A stretch of 64,000 nucleotides of DNA from the NCBI GenBank assembly GCA_016197365.1, contig JACPVS010000030.1:47054-111053 (forward strand). The letters are read 5' to 3'. Below the pieces are notes generated by a model. That model was not told where the DNA came from and did not search any database. It saw only the letters and a list, made by a program, of their open reading frames with translations. Within the stretch, counting starts at the first letter, position 1. Every line of letters begins with the position of its first letter. Both the position numbers and the translations under genes were made by a program. Below are positions 8,221 to 16,171 of this stretch, one piece after another. The DNA is from Mycolicibacterium cosmeticum. GTDB lineage: Bacteria; Actinomycetota; Actinomycetes; Mycobacteriales; Mycobacteriaceae.

Positions 8221-8766
8221 ATGAACGACGCGACCACACTCGACACGAAATTCAACACCCTCCTGCGTGAACAGATCCGCAGTGAGTTCACCGCGTCGCA
8301 GCAATACATCGCCATCGCCGTGTACTGCGATGGGACGGACCTGCCCCGGCTGGCCGCGCATTTCTACGCCCAGTCCGTGGAAGAGCGCAATCACGCCATG
8401 ATGCTGGTGCAGTACCTGCTCGATCGCGACCTGGATGTCGAGATCCCTGGCATCGATTCGGTGCACAACACCTTCGACACCCCCGCCCAGGCCCTACGGC
8501 TGGCGCTGGAGCAGGAGCGCACCGTCACCGAGCAGATCACCCGGCTGGCCAGCGTGGCCCGCGAAGAGGGCGACTACCTGGGCGAGCAGTTCATGCAGTG
8601 GTTCCTCAAGGAGCAGGTGGAGGAGGTCGCCACCATCTCGTCGCTGGTCCGCATCGCGGAGCGCGCCGGCGCCAACCTGTTCCATCTGGAGGACTTCGTC
8701 GCCCGCGAACTCACCCGCGGCGCCACCGACCCGAGCGCTCCGAAAGCGGCGGGCGGCAACCTCTGA
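8221..8766 (+). CDS. bfrB: Ferritin BfrB
   Basis: Iron-storage ferritin forming a 24-subunit cage that oxidises and stores Fe(II). 181 residues, the same length as M. tuberculosis BfrB (Rv3841). The di-iron ferroxidase centre is visible: REQIRSEFTASQQYIA (Glu and Tyr), SVEERNHAMMLVQ (ExxH) and LEQERTVTEQ with FLKEQVEE downstream. No haem-binding Met typical of bacterioferritin is seen at the dimer interface, so this is a true ferritin. Start at ATG 8221; the in-frame TTG six bases earlier has no support. IdeR-regulated by the upstream box. Confidence 0.96.
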   Translation: MNDATTLDTKFNTLLREQIRSEFTASQQYIAIAVYCDGTDLPRLAAHFYAQSVEERNHAMMLVQYLLDRDLDVEIPGIDSVHNTFDTPAQALRLALEQERTVTEQITRLASVAREEGDYLGEQFMQWFLKEQVEEVATISSLVRIAERAGANLFHLEDFVARELTRGATDPSAPKAAGGNL

Positions 8767-8767
8767 A

Positions 8768-9634
8768 CTAGTCCCGACCCGCCCCGGTCAGACCGTTCTG
8801 CAACCAGTCCTTGGTCCGGCCGGGGTGATTGGTGGCCACCCAGCCCACCCCGACGTCACGGCAATACCGCACGTCCTCGTAGTGGTCGACGGTCCAGCAG
8901 TACAGCGCCCGGCCCTGAGCGGCCGCGCGGTCGACCAGCTCGGGGTGGTCCCGCAAGGTGGCGATGGACGGACCGACGGCGGTGGCCCCGACGGTGGTGG
9001 CCGCGCTACCGCCCAGATAGCGGGACGTCTCGCCCAGTAGCACCGTCGGCAGCATCGGCGCGGCACGCCGCACCCGCCACACCGCCGCGGCGGAGAACGA
9101 CATGACCACCGCGCGGGCCAGATCCGCCGACGGCGGCGCGGCGATCCCGTACCGGTGCAGCAGGGCCAGCACTTTGCTCTCGACGAGCGCGCCGTAGCGC
9201 ACGGGGTGCTTGGTCTCGATGAAGATCTTCACCGGCCGCTTCGAGTCCAGCACCAGCGTGATCAACGAGTCCAGCGTCAACAACCCGGTGTCACCGGTGG
9301 CGCCGCTCTCGCGCCAGCCCGCGTGCCAGGAGCCATAGTCCAGTTCCCGAAGCTGAGCCAGCGTCATCTCGCTGACCAGACCGGTTCCGTCGGAGGTGCG
9401 GTCCACCCGGCGGTCGTGCACACACACCAGGTGGCCGTCCCTGCTGAGCCGGACATCGCACTCGACGCCGTCGGCCCCTTCCTGCAACGCCAACTCGTAG
9501 GCGGCCAGCGTGTGCTCCGGACGTTCGGCCGACGCGCCGCGGTGGGCGACGACGAAGGGGTCACGTACGGCTGAGGATTCCGATGTCGGTTCCGATCCGG
9601 CTGGCCCTGTGGCGCCGGCCTCGCCCGCGGTCAT
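8768..9634 (-). CDS. glpQ1: Glycerophosphodiester phosphodiesterase
   Basis: Hydrolyses glycerophosphodiesters to glycerol-3-phosphate and an alcohol. 288-residue TIM-barrel GDPD domain: FVVAHRGASAERPEHT (catalytic HRG and the Glu of PEHT), ADGVECDVRLSRDGHLVCVHD (metal-binding ExD and catalytic His), IFIETK (Glu) and the C-terminal YCWTVD. The start was placed at ATG 9634 because the longer frame would run into the neighbouring gene, whose stop is at 9639. No signal peptide, so probably cytoplasmic. Synteny with Rv3842c (glpQ1). Confidence 0.94.
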   Translation of the reverse strand: MTAGEAGATGPAGSEPTSESSAVRDPFVVAHRGASAERPEHTLAAYELALQEGADGVECDVRLSRDGHLVCVHDRRVDRTSDGTGLVSEMTLAQLRELDYGSWHAGWRESGATGDTGLLTLDSLITLVLDSKRPVKIFIETKHPVRYGALVESKVLALLHRYGIAAPPSADLARAVVMSFSAAAVWRVRRAAPMLPTVLLGETSRYLGGSAATTVGATAVGPSIATLRDHPELVDRAAAQGRALYCWTVDHYEDVRYCRDVGVGWVATNHPGRTKDWLQNGLTGAGRD

Positions 9635-9638
9635 ATGG

Positions 9639-10694
9639 CTATGCTGCCGGGTTTTGGTCTTCGGTCTCAACCGCTGGAGCGGATTCGCCCGAATGTTCAC
9701 CGGATTCCGCGCCGGCGCCCGTGGCGACCATCACCCAGCGCTTGACCGGGCGGTCGACCGGGCGGCGTTCGAAGCCCTGGAACACCTGCAGCGCCAGCAC
9801 GACGGTGGCCAGCGCCAGCAGGTACGCGATGGTCGTGGCCACGGTGTTGTTCGCGATGCCCTGGGCGTCGCTGACGAAACTGGTCGCGATCGACAACACC
9901 GACACGGCGGTGCTGAAGATCCAGGTGATCCACCATGCGGTGATCCGCAGGCCGGTACGCCCCTCGGCGCGGGCCAATTCGATCAGGTACACCGGCGCCC
10001 AGAAGAGGTTGACCAGCGGAACCAGGCACCCCGCCCACAGCTGCCATTTCGACCGCGGGTCGTCGCGGTCATTGTGGGCGAACACCGCGGCACGGCGCGC
10101 GATCAGCCAGTTGGTCAGCACCACCGCCGTGACGACCACCGCGAACAGCGCGAGCACGCTGGCGACCACGCCGCCCCAGGTGACCACCGCAGCGAGGGCG
10201 GGGTTGAGCAGCACGGTCCGGTTGATCAGCAGCAGGGCGTAGCGCACGACGTGCATCAGGGCGGCGAAGCCGAGGAACGCCATCGTGGCGACCAAGGTGA
10301 CCCGGACCATCGTGGCCGACGGGCCGCCACGCGTCTCGGATTCGACAGCCGCGCCGTCGGTGAGTTGGCCGGCCGGTCCGTACAGACTCCACCGCGGGAC
10401 GCTTGCGTAGCGCGGGGTGGGCCCCAGCGGACGACGCTGGTGCCGCGGCGGCGGCGCCGCGCCGGGACGCACCGCGATCCACTTGAAGCCCTGCGGGAGC
10501 GGCCCGGGTTGCGGCCGGTTCGGGGCGCCGGCCGGCGGGCTCCAGCGCGGATCCTGGTTACCGGGCTGTGGCGGCTGCGGCGCTGACGGCAGCACGCCGG
10601 GCGCCAGCAGGGTGCCTCGGCATCGCGGGCACCAGGCCCGCTGACGGTCGCGGACGTTCCACCGCGTCCCACACTGGGCGCAGACCTGAATCAC
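9639..10694 (-). CDS. DUF4328 membrane protein with N-terminal zinc ribbon (Rv3843c-like)
   Basis: 351 residues. The N-terminus has a zinc-ribbon pair (CAQCGTRW and CPRCRG, about residues 5-25), then a Pro-rich linker, then about six transmembrane segments in a DUF4328 arrangement (from RVTLVATMAFLGFAALM to VLALQVFQGF), and a hydrophilic, acidic tail. GTG start at 10694. Four bases separate its stop from the glpQ1 start, so the two form an operon as in Rv3843c-Rv3842c. Function unknown; the zinc ribbon suggests protein-protein contact on the cytoplasmic side. Confidence 0.85.
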   Translation of the reverse strand: MIQVCAQCGTRWNVRDRQRAWCPRCRGTLLAPGVLPSAPQPPQPGNQDPRWSPPAGAPNRPQPGPLPQGFKWIAVRPGAAPPPRHQRRPLGPTPRYASVPRWSLYGPAGQLTDGAAVESETRGGPSATMVRVTLVATMAFLGFAALMHVVRYALLLINRTVLLNPALAAVVTWGGVVASVLALFAVVVTAVVLTNWLIARRAAVFAHNDRDDPRSKWQLWAGCLVPLVNLFWAPVYLIELARAEGRTGLRITAWWITWIFSTAVSVLSIATSFVSDAQGIANNTVATTIAYLLALATVVLALQVFQGFERRPVDRPVKRWVMVATGAGAESGEHSGESAPAVETEDQNPAA

Positions 10695-10715
10695 GCCGAC
10701 CAGCCTACGGCCCGC

Positions 10716-11057
10716 TCAGACCGTTCCGGCGGAGCCGCCGTCGGTGGTGACCGGACGTCCGGCCTGCGTCCACGCCAGCATCCCGCCGGTCACGTTGGTG
10801 GGTTCGAACCCGTTCCTGGCCAGGTACTGGGCGACACGCAGGGACCGCCCGCCGGCGTGGCAGACGACGTAGAGCTTCGCGTCGCGGTCGATCTCGTCGA
10901 TTCGGGCAGGCACATCGCCCATCGGGATGTGCTGCGCACCGGCGGCGTGACCCCGCTGCCATTCGTCGTCCTCGCGGACATCCAGGAAAACCACGGTTTC
11001 GTCGAACGCGACCGGAACGTCGTTCATGTCGGCGTGGAGCACCTCAATCTCGGACAT
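10716..11057 (-). CDS. Rhodanese-like domain protein
   Basis: Single-domain rhodanese of 113 residues. The active-site loop is CHAGGRS, with the persulfide-forming Cys followed by the phosphate-type cradle, and the upstream element VVFLDVREDDEWQRGHAAGA is the standard CH2A/rhodanese motif. Start set at ATG 11057 (MSEIEVLHADM); a longer frame to 11093 adds an unconserved stretch. Sulfurtransfer is the known family role; the acceptor is unknown. It lies just upstream of the DUF4328-glpQ1 pair with a 21-bp gap, so it may be the first gene of that operon. Confidence 0.92.
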   Translation of the reverse strand: MSEIEVLHADMNDVPVAFDETVVFLDVREDDEWQRGHAAGAQHIPMGDVPARIDEIDRDAKLYVVCHAGGRSLRVAQYLARNGFEPTNVTGGMLAWTQAGRPVTTDGGSAGTV

Positions 11058-11140
11058 GAGCACCCATTCTGTCCTGCCCGCCGGACAGCGCAAGACTTCG
11101 GGTCATGCCGGCATGCGTCGCCGCCCCAGCAATGAATGAG

Positions 11141-11230
11141 CTATCCACAGTTTCCACAGGTCCATCCACAGGCACCGAGTGCCATAGAACCCCTCGCATG
11201 CGTGCGAATCCCTGGATCGGCTGTGGATAA
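11141..11230. promoter_or_regulatory. DnaA-box cluster in an intergenic region
   Basis: Four DnaA-box-like sequences occur within 90 bp: CTATCCACA (11141-11149), GTTTCCACA (11150-11158), CCATCCACA (11162-11170) and, inverted, TGTGGATAA (11222-11230), which is a perfect TTATCCACA. The 422-bp gap from 11058 to 11479 otherwise holds no convincing gene except the promoter elements near 11404-11443. Confidence 0.55.
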
Positions 11231-11427
11231 CCTGAGCCCCGAATCGCCCCGTGATCAACAAGTCCGGACACCGTCGAGCGAAAAAGCTCGCCCGGCTAAC
11301 TTTCACGCACGGTCAATTTTGCCGAGTTCGGCTCAGCATGATTGTTCCCATCGGGGCACAATCTCAAACGCGGAGGCCGATTTCATCTGCGGCTGATCAG
11401 GGTTTATGATCACCGTCACAACAGCCG

Positions 11428-11443
11428 TGTGACAGATCTCACT
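11428..11443. promoter_or_regulatory. CRP/Rv3676-like site upstream of the small membrane protein
   Basis: TGTGACAGATCTCACT matches TGTGA-N6-TCACA at all but the last base, the site recognised by cAMP receptor proteins (CRP/GlxR type) in actinobacteria. It stands 36 bp before the ATG at 11480; a TATGAT element at 11404-11409 could be the -10 box, which would put the site just downstream of transcription start and favour repression. Confidence 0.5.
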
Positions 11444-11479
11444 GGGGGATGTATCGATCGTGCAGGTCAGGAGCTTCTG

Positions 11480-11635
11480 ATGGCAGCGCACCCACTGGGT
11501 CCCGGATCAGCTGTGCCCCCGTCCGATTGGCAGGGCCCGTCGCGGATGTACGGCAACCAGGCCATGGCATGCCTGCGCGCCGGCGTGATCGCCCTGGTAC
11601 TCCTCGCCGTTCTCGCACTCATCGTCCTGACCTGA
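11480..11635 (+). CDS. Small single-pass membrane protein
   Basis: A 51-residue protein with a good ribosome-binding site (AGGAG at 11469-11473, six bases before ATG 11480). Residues 1-28 are polar; residues 31-51 form a strongly hydrophobic helix (CLRAGVIALVLLAVLALIVL) that ends at the C-terminus, so a C-tail-anchored topology is likely. It precedes sodA by 168 bp. No family recognised. The coding call rests on the Shine-Dalgarno spacing, the clean helix and the CRP-like upstream site. Confidence 0.62.
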   Translation: MAAHPLGPGSAVPPSDWQGPSRMYGNQAMACLRAGVIALVLLAVLALIVLT

Positions 11636-11803
11636 GCCGGGCCGGTTTTATTCCCCGTGCGCAGTAACGGGGCTCGTCCTTGCGGTGCCAGCCGTCATGA
11701 GGCAAGGATGGAGTCGAGCTTGTTGTCGAGATATGCCCGCCATGTCCGACGCCGAACTCCACCGCTGATCCCATGCGGATCAAAATGACTAGGAAGGAAG
11801 CCA

Positions 11804-12427
11804 GTGGCTGAATACACCCTCCCGGAGCTTGATTACGACTACAGCGCCCTGGAACCCCACATTTCCGGACAGATCAACGAGATCCACCACAGCAAGCATC
11901 ACGCGACCTACGTCAAGGGTCTGAACGACGCGCTGTCCAAGCTCGAGGAAGCCCGCGCCAAGGACGACCAGTCCGCCATCTTCCTGAACGAGAAGAACCT
12001 CGCGTTCCACCTCGGCGGTCACGTCAACCACAGCATCTGGTGGAAGAACCTGTCCCCCAACGGTGGCGACAAGCCCACCGGCGAACTGGCCCAGGCGATC
12101 GATGACCAGTTCGGGTCGTTCGACAAGTTCCGCGCACAGTTCACCGCGGCCGCCAACGGTCTGCAGGGCTCGGGCTGGGCGGTGCTCGGCTACGACAGCC
12201 TGGGCGACCGTCTGCTGACCTTCCAGCTGTACGACCAGCAGGCCAACGTGCCGCTGGGCATCATCCCGCTGTTGCAGGTCGACATGTGGGAGCACGCGTA
12301 CTACCTGCAGTACAAGAACGTGAAGGCCGACTACGTCACCGCGTTCTGGAACGTCGTCAATTGGGCCGACGTGCAGGACCGGTTCGCCAAGGCGACCTCC
12401 AAGACCGGTGGTCTCATCTTCGGCTGA
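11804..12427 (+). CDS. sodA: Superoxide dismutase (Fe/Mn type)
   Basis: Dismutes superoxide to peroxide and oxygen. 207 residues, matching SodA (Rv3846). Metal ligands are seen as His in NEIHHSKHHATYV, His in GGHVNHSIWW, and Asp and His in QVDMWEHAYYLQY. No signal peptide, although mycobacterial SodA is known to be found outside the cell. GTG start at 11804 with AGGAAGG upstream. Whether iron or manganese is used cannot be decided from sequence here. A strong hairpin follows the gene. Confidence 0.97.
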   Translation: MAEYTLPELDYDYSALEPHISGQINEIHHSKHHATYVKGLNDALSKLEEARAKDDQSAIFLNEKNLAFHLGGHVNHSIWWKNLSPNGGDKPTGELAQAIDDQFGSFDKFRAQFTAAANGLQGSGWAVLGYDSLGDRLLTFQLYDQQANVPLGIIPLLQVDMWEHAYYLQYKNVKADYVTAFWNVVNWADVQDRFAKATSKTGGLIFG

Positions 12428-12443
12428 GCCCCGACGTATACGC

Positions 12444-12480
12444 CAAAGGGCCCCGCACGCAGAGCGTGCGGGGCCCTTTG
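12444..12480 (+). terminator. Transcription terminator of sodA
   Basis: A perfect 17-bp stem with a 3-base loop (arms 12444-12460 and 12464-12480, loop AGA) starts 17 bp after the sodA stop. There is no downstream T-tract, which is usual for mycobacterial I-shaped hairpin terminators. Confidence 0.85.
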
Positions 12481-12602
12481 CGTGACATAACGGTTCGTGC
12501 CTAGCACTCGTGTCCTCTTGCGTGCTAACCACTTCCTGCCGCATTCTGGGCGGATCGACCCACAGCAGTGTCGCCAGCGATCAAGCACTGTCGGGAGGCC
12601 AG

Positions 12603-13136
12603 ATGGATACCGGACCCCAACGGGCGGTGGAGATCGCCCCGTTCCACACGGGCGGTGCACTCAAAGGGTTTGTGGTGTCCGGCCGTTGGCCAGATTCGAC
12701 CAAGGAGTGGGCCCAGCTGTTGATCGTGGCGGTCCGCGTCGCCTCGCTGCCCGGATTGCTCTCCACCACAACGATTTTCGGCGTCCGTGAGGAGCTACCC
12801 GACCAACCCGCACCGGGCACCGTCGGACTCGTGTTGGCCGAGGGCACCGTGGTCGGCGAATCTGCGGTTCCCCCCGGGTTTTTCGCCGACCGCCAACCGC
12901 CGGCGCTGCTGATGCTGCATCCGCCGTCGGAGACCACCCCGTCGCTGCCCGAATGTAGCGGCGCCGCCTCGGGCTGCGTGCTGTTGCCGGGCCTGCCGCA
13001 CCTCGGCCTGGAGCACCGTGCCGCGTGGGTGGAGGCCGAGTCCGACGGGACCATCACCTCGATGGTCAGCCGCGTCGGAGTGGACCCGATCAGCCACCCG
13101 GATACCGCGATTCTGGCGATGTTACTTGCCGCATAA
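12603..13136 (+). CDS. Conserved hypothetical protein (Rv3847-like)
   Basis: 177 residues, the same length as Rv3847, and in the same place after sodA. Start ATG 12603 preceded by GGGAGG (nine bases upstream). No transmembrane segment or signal peptide. Short conserved blocks such as GFVVSGRWPDSTKEWAQLL and an aliphatic centre suggest a globular cytoplasmic protein, but I recognise no domain or catalytic residues. Function unknown. Confidence 0.85.
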   Translation: MDTGPQRAVEIAPFHTGGALKGFVVSGRWPDSTKEWAQLLIVAVRVASLPGLLSTTTIFGVREELPDQPAPGTVGLVLAEGTVVGESAVPPGFFADRQPPALLMLHPPSETTPSLPECSGAASGCVLLPGLPHLGLEHRAAWVEAESDGTITSMVSRVGVDPISHPDTAILAMLLAA

Positions 13137-13230
13137 GGCTTTTCGCCTAGCGTCGTAAGAAAGTACGGGCTCCCGAAATCGGCTCGTGCGGTGGCGCCTC
13201 CCTGATGCAGCGGCTATCGTCGATGCATCA

Positions 13231-13382
13231 GCGAAGGGGAGTAGCCCCCAATCGTCGTGTCGACATACTGGCGAAAGCCCGGCCGGCGAACCGCACCTCT
13301 TGTAGGCGTGGTGGGCGAGACCTTCGACCGAATGCCCGTGGGACCGCCAGCATGTGGTCCCCGGGCACCGTGTCGAAAGGTC
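13231..13382 (+). promoter_or_regulatory. yybP-ykoY manganese riboswitch with RBS-sequestering pairing
   Basis: The 250-bp leader contains the yybP-ykoY core elements in order: AAGGGGAGTAGCCCCC (13234-13249), TCGACATACTGG (13260-13271) and GGGCGAGACCTTCGACCG (13313-13330). A GGGACC/GGTCCC hairpin follows (13340-13361). The segment GACCTTCGAC (13319-13328) of the aptamer can pair with GTCGAAAGGTC (13372-13382), which holds the ribosome-binding site GAAAGG (13375-13380), with one bulged A. This suggests Mn2+ folding frees the RBS of the exporter that starts at 13389. Family knowledge: this riboswitch senses Mn2+ and controls Mn exporters. Confidence 0.88.
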
Positions 13383-13388
13383 GTCATC

Positions 13389-14117
13389 GTGCTCAGTGCC
13401 GCACTCGTCAGTATGGGAGTCGTGTTCGTCGCCGAGCTGGGCGACAAATCCCAGTTGATCACCATGACCTACGCGCTGCGCCACCGTTGGTGGGTGGTGC
13501 TGTCGGGCGTCGGTATCGCCGCGTTCCTGGTGCACGGGCTGTCCGTCACGATCGGCCACTTCCTGGGCCTCACGCTCCCGGAGCGGCCCATCGCGTTCGC
13601 CGCGGCCATCGCCTTCCTGCTTTTCGCGGTGTGGACCTGGCGGGACAGCCGCGCCAAGGCGGACGACGGCGACGAGGTGCGGATCGCCGAACCTCGCTTC
13701 ATCGTGTTCGCCGTCGTCTCCTCCTTCGTGCTCGCCGAGCTCGGCGACAAGACGATGCTGGCCACGGTGGCGCTGGCCAGCGACCACAACTGGGCCGGGG
13801 TCTGGATCGGCGCCACGATTGGCATGGTGGCCGCGGACGGCGTCGCGATCGCGGCGGGAGCGCTGCTGCACCGGCGGCTGCCCGAGGGCTTCCTGCACAG
13901 CATGGCCGCCGTGCTCTTCGCACTCTTCGGCTTCTGGCTGTTGTTCGACAACGCGCTGGGGCTGCCCTGGGTGGCCGTGGCGGTCACCGGCACGCTGGCC
14001 GTCACCTCCGTCGGCACCGCGGTCGTGCGCCACCGGCGCCACCGCGCGGCTCTCAGCTCGCCGAACAACGGCCAAAGCGCCGACACACCACTGGATTCGT
14101 CGCCGGAATACCGCTGA
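13389..14117 (+). CDS. TMEM165/GDT1 (UPF0016) family manganese exporter (Rv3848-like)
   Basis: Polytopic membrane protein, 242 residues, six or seven hydrophobic segments. The two hallmark UPF0016 motifs E-x-G-D-[KR]-[ST] are present: VAELGDKSQL near the N-terminus and LAELGDKTML in the second half, showing the internal duplication of the family. Members export Mn2+ (or exchange cations for H+). Start placed at GTG 13389, with GAAAGG eight bases upstream, rather than at 13257, because the interval up to 13388 is the manganese riboswitch. C-terminal 25 residues are polar. Confidence 0.92.
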   Translation: MLSAALVSMGVVFVAELGDKSQLITMTYALRHRWWVVLSGVGIAAFLVHGLSVTIGHFLGLTLPERPIAFAAAIAFLLFAVWTWRDSRAKADDGDEVRIAEPRFIVFAVVSSFVLAELGDKTMLATVALASDHNWAGVWIGATIGMVAADGVAIAAGALLHRRLPEGFLHSMAAVLFALFGFWLLFDNALGLPWVAVAVTGTLAVTSVGTAVVRHRRHRAALSSPNNGQSADTPLDSSPEYR

Positions 14118-14236
14118 ACGACGGCTGGCTACCGCCATCCGTTCGGATGACAATCGGGATCGGCCGTGGGGGCCACATATTCACGTGCCCATAGGCAGAC
14201 TTATGACTGTGGCTGCCCTTATTTCGCCAGCGTCAC

Positions 14237-14506
14237 CAGCAAATTCAACTTTCCGCTTTGCTGCAGGTAGCGCGTCCGGCTGAGCACACACCGTGGGCGA
14301 GCTGTGACTACGCGCACTGCATGGTCGATCCGGGCAAAACAGCGCACGCGTTATTTTTTCGTTCGCCGAACCAGTGGTCCTGGGTTCTCCAAACCGCCTG
14401 ACGTGCTGCTGAGGGGCATAGCGGAGTATGCTCTGCCTACGGGATGCGACTTTTCCGTGGTTTGCACTTGGTTGTGGCGACAACTCTCGCTACGATGATC
14501 AGCAAA
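14237..14506. promoter_or_regulatory. espR upstream region with three EspR-type TTTGCTG motifs
   Basis: The 435-bp gap (14118-14552) has no convincing gene. It holds three copies of TTTGCTG: 14237-14243 (minus), 14257-14263 (plus) and 14500-14506 (minus). The EspR consensus reported for M. tuberculosis is TTTGC[TC][GA]. Spread of motifs over 270 bp fits EspR, which bridges distant sites, and suggests autoregulation. Confidence 0.5.
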
Positions 14507-14552
14507 TACGAGACTAACGTGCACCACTCGTGAGTTATGTGGAGGAAAGTAG

Positions 14553-14951
14553 ATGAGCAAGACGTTCGCCGCCCGGCTAAACCGGTTGTTCGAGACGGTT
14601 TACCCGCCGGGGCGCGGTCCGCACACATCTGCTGAGGTCATCGGCGCGTTGAAGGCTGAAGGCGTCACGATGTCGGCCCCGTACCTGTCGCAACTCCGTT
14701 CGGGCAACCGGACCAACCCCTCGGTCACCACCATGGCTGCGCTCGCCAATTTCTTCCGCATCAAGCCGGCGTACTTCACCGACGACGAGTACTACGAAAA
14801 GCTCGACAAAGAGCTGAGCTGGCTCGCCAACATGCGGGACGAGGGCGTGCGCCGTATCGCCGCCCGCACCGTCGGGCTCTCCGCCGAGTCGCAGCAGGAT
14901 CTGGCCCTCAAGGCCGACGAGCTGCGCCGCAAGGAGAACCTGGACAGCTGA
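14553..14951 (+). CDS. espR: Nucleoid-associated regulator EspR
   Basis: 132-residue DNA-binding protein, the same length as M. tuberculosis EspR (Rv3849), a dimeric nucleoid-associated regulator of ESX-1 and cell-wall genes. N-terminal XRE-type helix-turn-helix (about residues 10-75; recognition region APYLSQLRSGNRTNPS) and a C-terminal helical dimerisation region with GLSAESQQDLALKADELRR. ATG 14553 with GGAGGAAAG upstream. The presence of EspA/C/D-like genes 13 kb downstream gives it a likely local target. Downstream it faces an ImmA/MAB_1171c pair on the other strand. Confidence 0.95.
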   Translation: MSKTFAARLNRLFETVYPPGRGPHTSAEVIGALKAEGVTMSAPYLSQLRSGNRTNPSVTTMAALANFFRIKPAYFTDDEYYEKLDKELSWLANMRDEGVRRIAARTVGLSAESQQDLALKADELRRKENLDS

Positions 14952-15007
14952 TTCCGGCCCCGGCCAGGATCAACCCACACGCATCACCACACGGTGCCAC
15001 CGAGCGT

Positions 15008-16171
15008 CTAACGCACGGTGGCACCGTTTGTATGTTCGAGCTCGCAGTACTGTTCGGCGATCGCCAGGATCCATTCCCGATCCGAGTAGGTCGGGGGCTG
15101 GCGCAGCCAGTTGAGTCCCGGAAAATCCGCATTGGCGGCATCGCGGCCGTCACCACGACCGTCGTAGATCCACCGTGCAATGCCTCTGGCCTGTTCGCCT
15201 GCGGGCACCGGGGGCGCCTCCAGCTCCGTGATGTCCACCACGTCGTCGGGATCGTCCTCCTCGGCGATCGACCCGTTGGACTGGACCCGCCTGCGGGTGA
15301 TCTCCGCGGCGGTGGCCTCCAGATACAGCGAGTCCGAGATCAGCGACATCTGTTCGGCCACCCGGAACAACAGCGGGCCGCGCGGGCGCACGCCGATACC
15401 CACGTCCGGGTGCCGGCCGCTGAGCTCGGCCAGCAGCGGCGAGACGGTGCGCAGCTCACGCCGGGCCCCGAACCAGTCCTCGATGCTGGGCAGCAGCGAC
15501 CCGCCCGCGACCACCAGCATGGCGCAGCCCAGCAGCGTCGCCGCGGAGCCGACCCCGAGCAGGTCGGTGTTGCCCACCGCACGCAGTAGGAAAAAGGCGC
15601 TGGCCAGCACGATCAGCACGATCCCGATGCTGAACACGAACAGCGCCCGACCGCGCCGGGTGCGGTTGGAATGCCGCACGCCAGCCCAGGCCACGAGGGT
15701 CAGCGCCAGCAGCACGTAGAGCATCGGCAGCAGCCACGCTGACCAGCCGTCCGCCCCGACCAGGTTGCGGCGCAGATACTCCTGCGGTGCCATCTCCGGT
15801 TCCTGCCCCGAGACGAAGAACCCGACCATGGTGACGACGGCGATCGCGAGCGCCACCAGGTACTGCGCGATGGCGATCCGCCGGATCGTCACCGGCTTAC
15901 GGTCGGAGGCGACCGTTGTGATCATGACGCAGCTGCCCGCCGCACAGGAGATCAGCGCGACCTGGCTCAGCGCCACAGCGATGTTGGGCCAGTGCAGCGC
16001 CGTGTCGATCAGCAGCGTCAGCGGCTGCCAATTCAGCGCCGCGACGGTGCCCAGACTGCCGAGGGCCAAGATCATGGCGCTGCTGACCAAGGATTGCTTG
16101 TTGACCAGAGCCCATCCGATACGCAAGCCGGTCGCCAGCCCCAGGAGACCGGCGATCACCCAGACGATCAA
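15008..16171 (-). CDS. MAB_1171c-family putative transporter membrane protein
   Basis: Predicted polytopic membrane protein of 387 residues: about seven transmembrane segments in residues 1-240 (from LIVWVIAGLLGLATGL to LLGCAMLVVAGGSLLP), followed by a cytoplasmic, charged C-terminal half. A 'MAB_1171c family putative transporter' is a common actinobacterial partner of ImmA-type peptidases and EspR-like regulators. Start set at TTG 16171: it overlaps the preceding stop (TTGA) and has GGAGAGG seven bases upstream, so it is translationally coupled to the ImmA gene. Transport activity is only a name; no substrate known. Confidence 0.78.
   Translation of the reverse strand: MIVWVIAGLLGLATGLRIGWALVNKQSLVSSAMILALGSLGTVAALNWQPLTLLIDTALHWPNIAVALSQVALISCAAGSCVMITTVASDRKPVTIRRIAIAQYLVALAIAVVTMVGFFVSGQEPEMAPQEYLRRNLVGADGWSAWLLPMLYVLLALTLVAWAGVRHSNRTRRGRALFVFSIGIVLIVLASAFFLLRAVGNTDLLGVGSAATLLGCAMLVVAGGSLLPSIEDWFGARRELRTVSPLLAELSGRHPDVGIGVRPRGPLLFRVAEQMSLISDSLYLEATAAEITRRRVQSNGSIAEEDDPDDVVDITELEAPPVPAGEQARGIARWIYDGRGDGRDAANADFPGLNWLRQPPTYSDREWILAIAEQYCELEHTNGATVR

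Noticed and set aside
10795..10815. GGGTTCGAACCC, the T-arm word of a tRNA
   Set aside because: It lies inside the rhodanese gene, in frame with conserved coding sequence, and no acceptor stem or anticodon arm can be built around it.
13257..13388. N-terminal extension of the GDT1 protein
   Set aside because: The interval is the manganese riboswitch, contains its core motifs, and the RBS with GTG 13389 is well placed.
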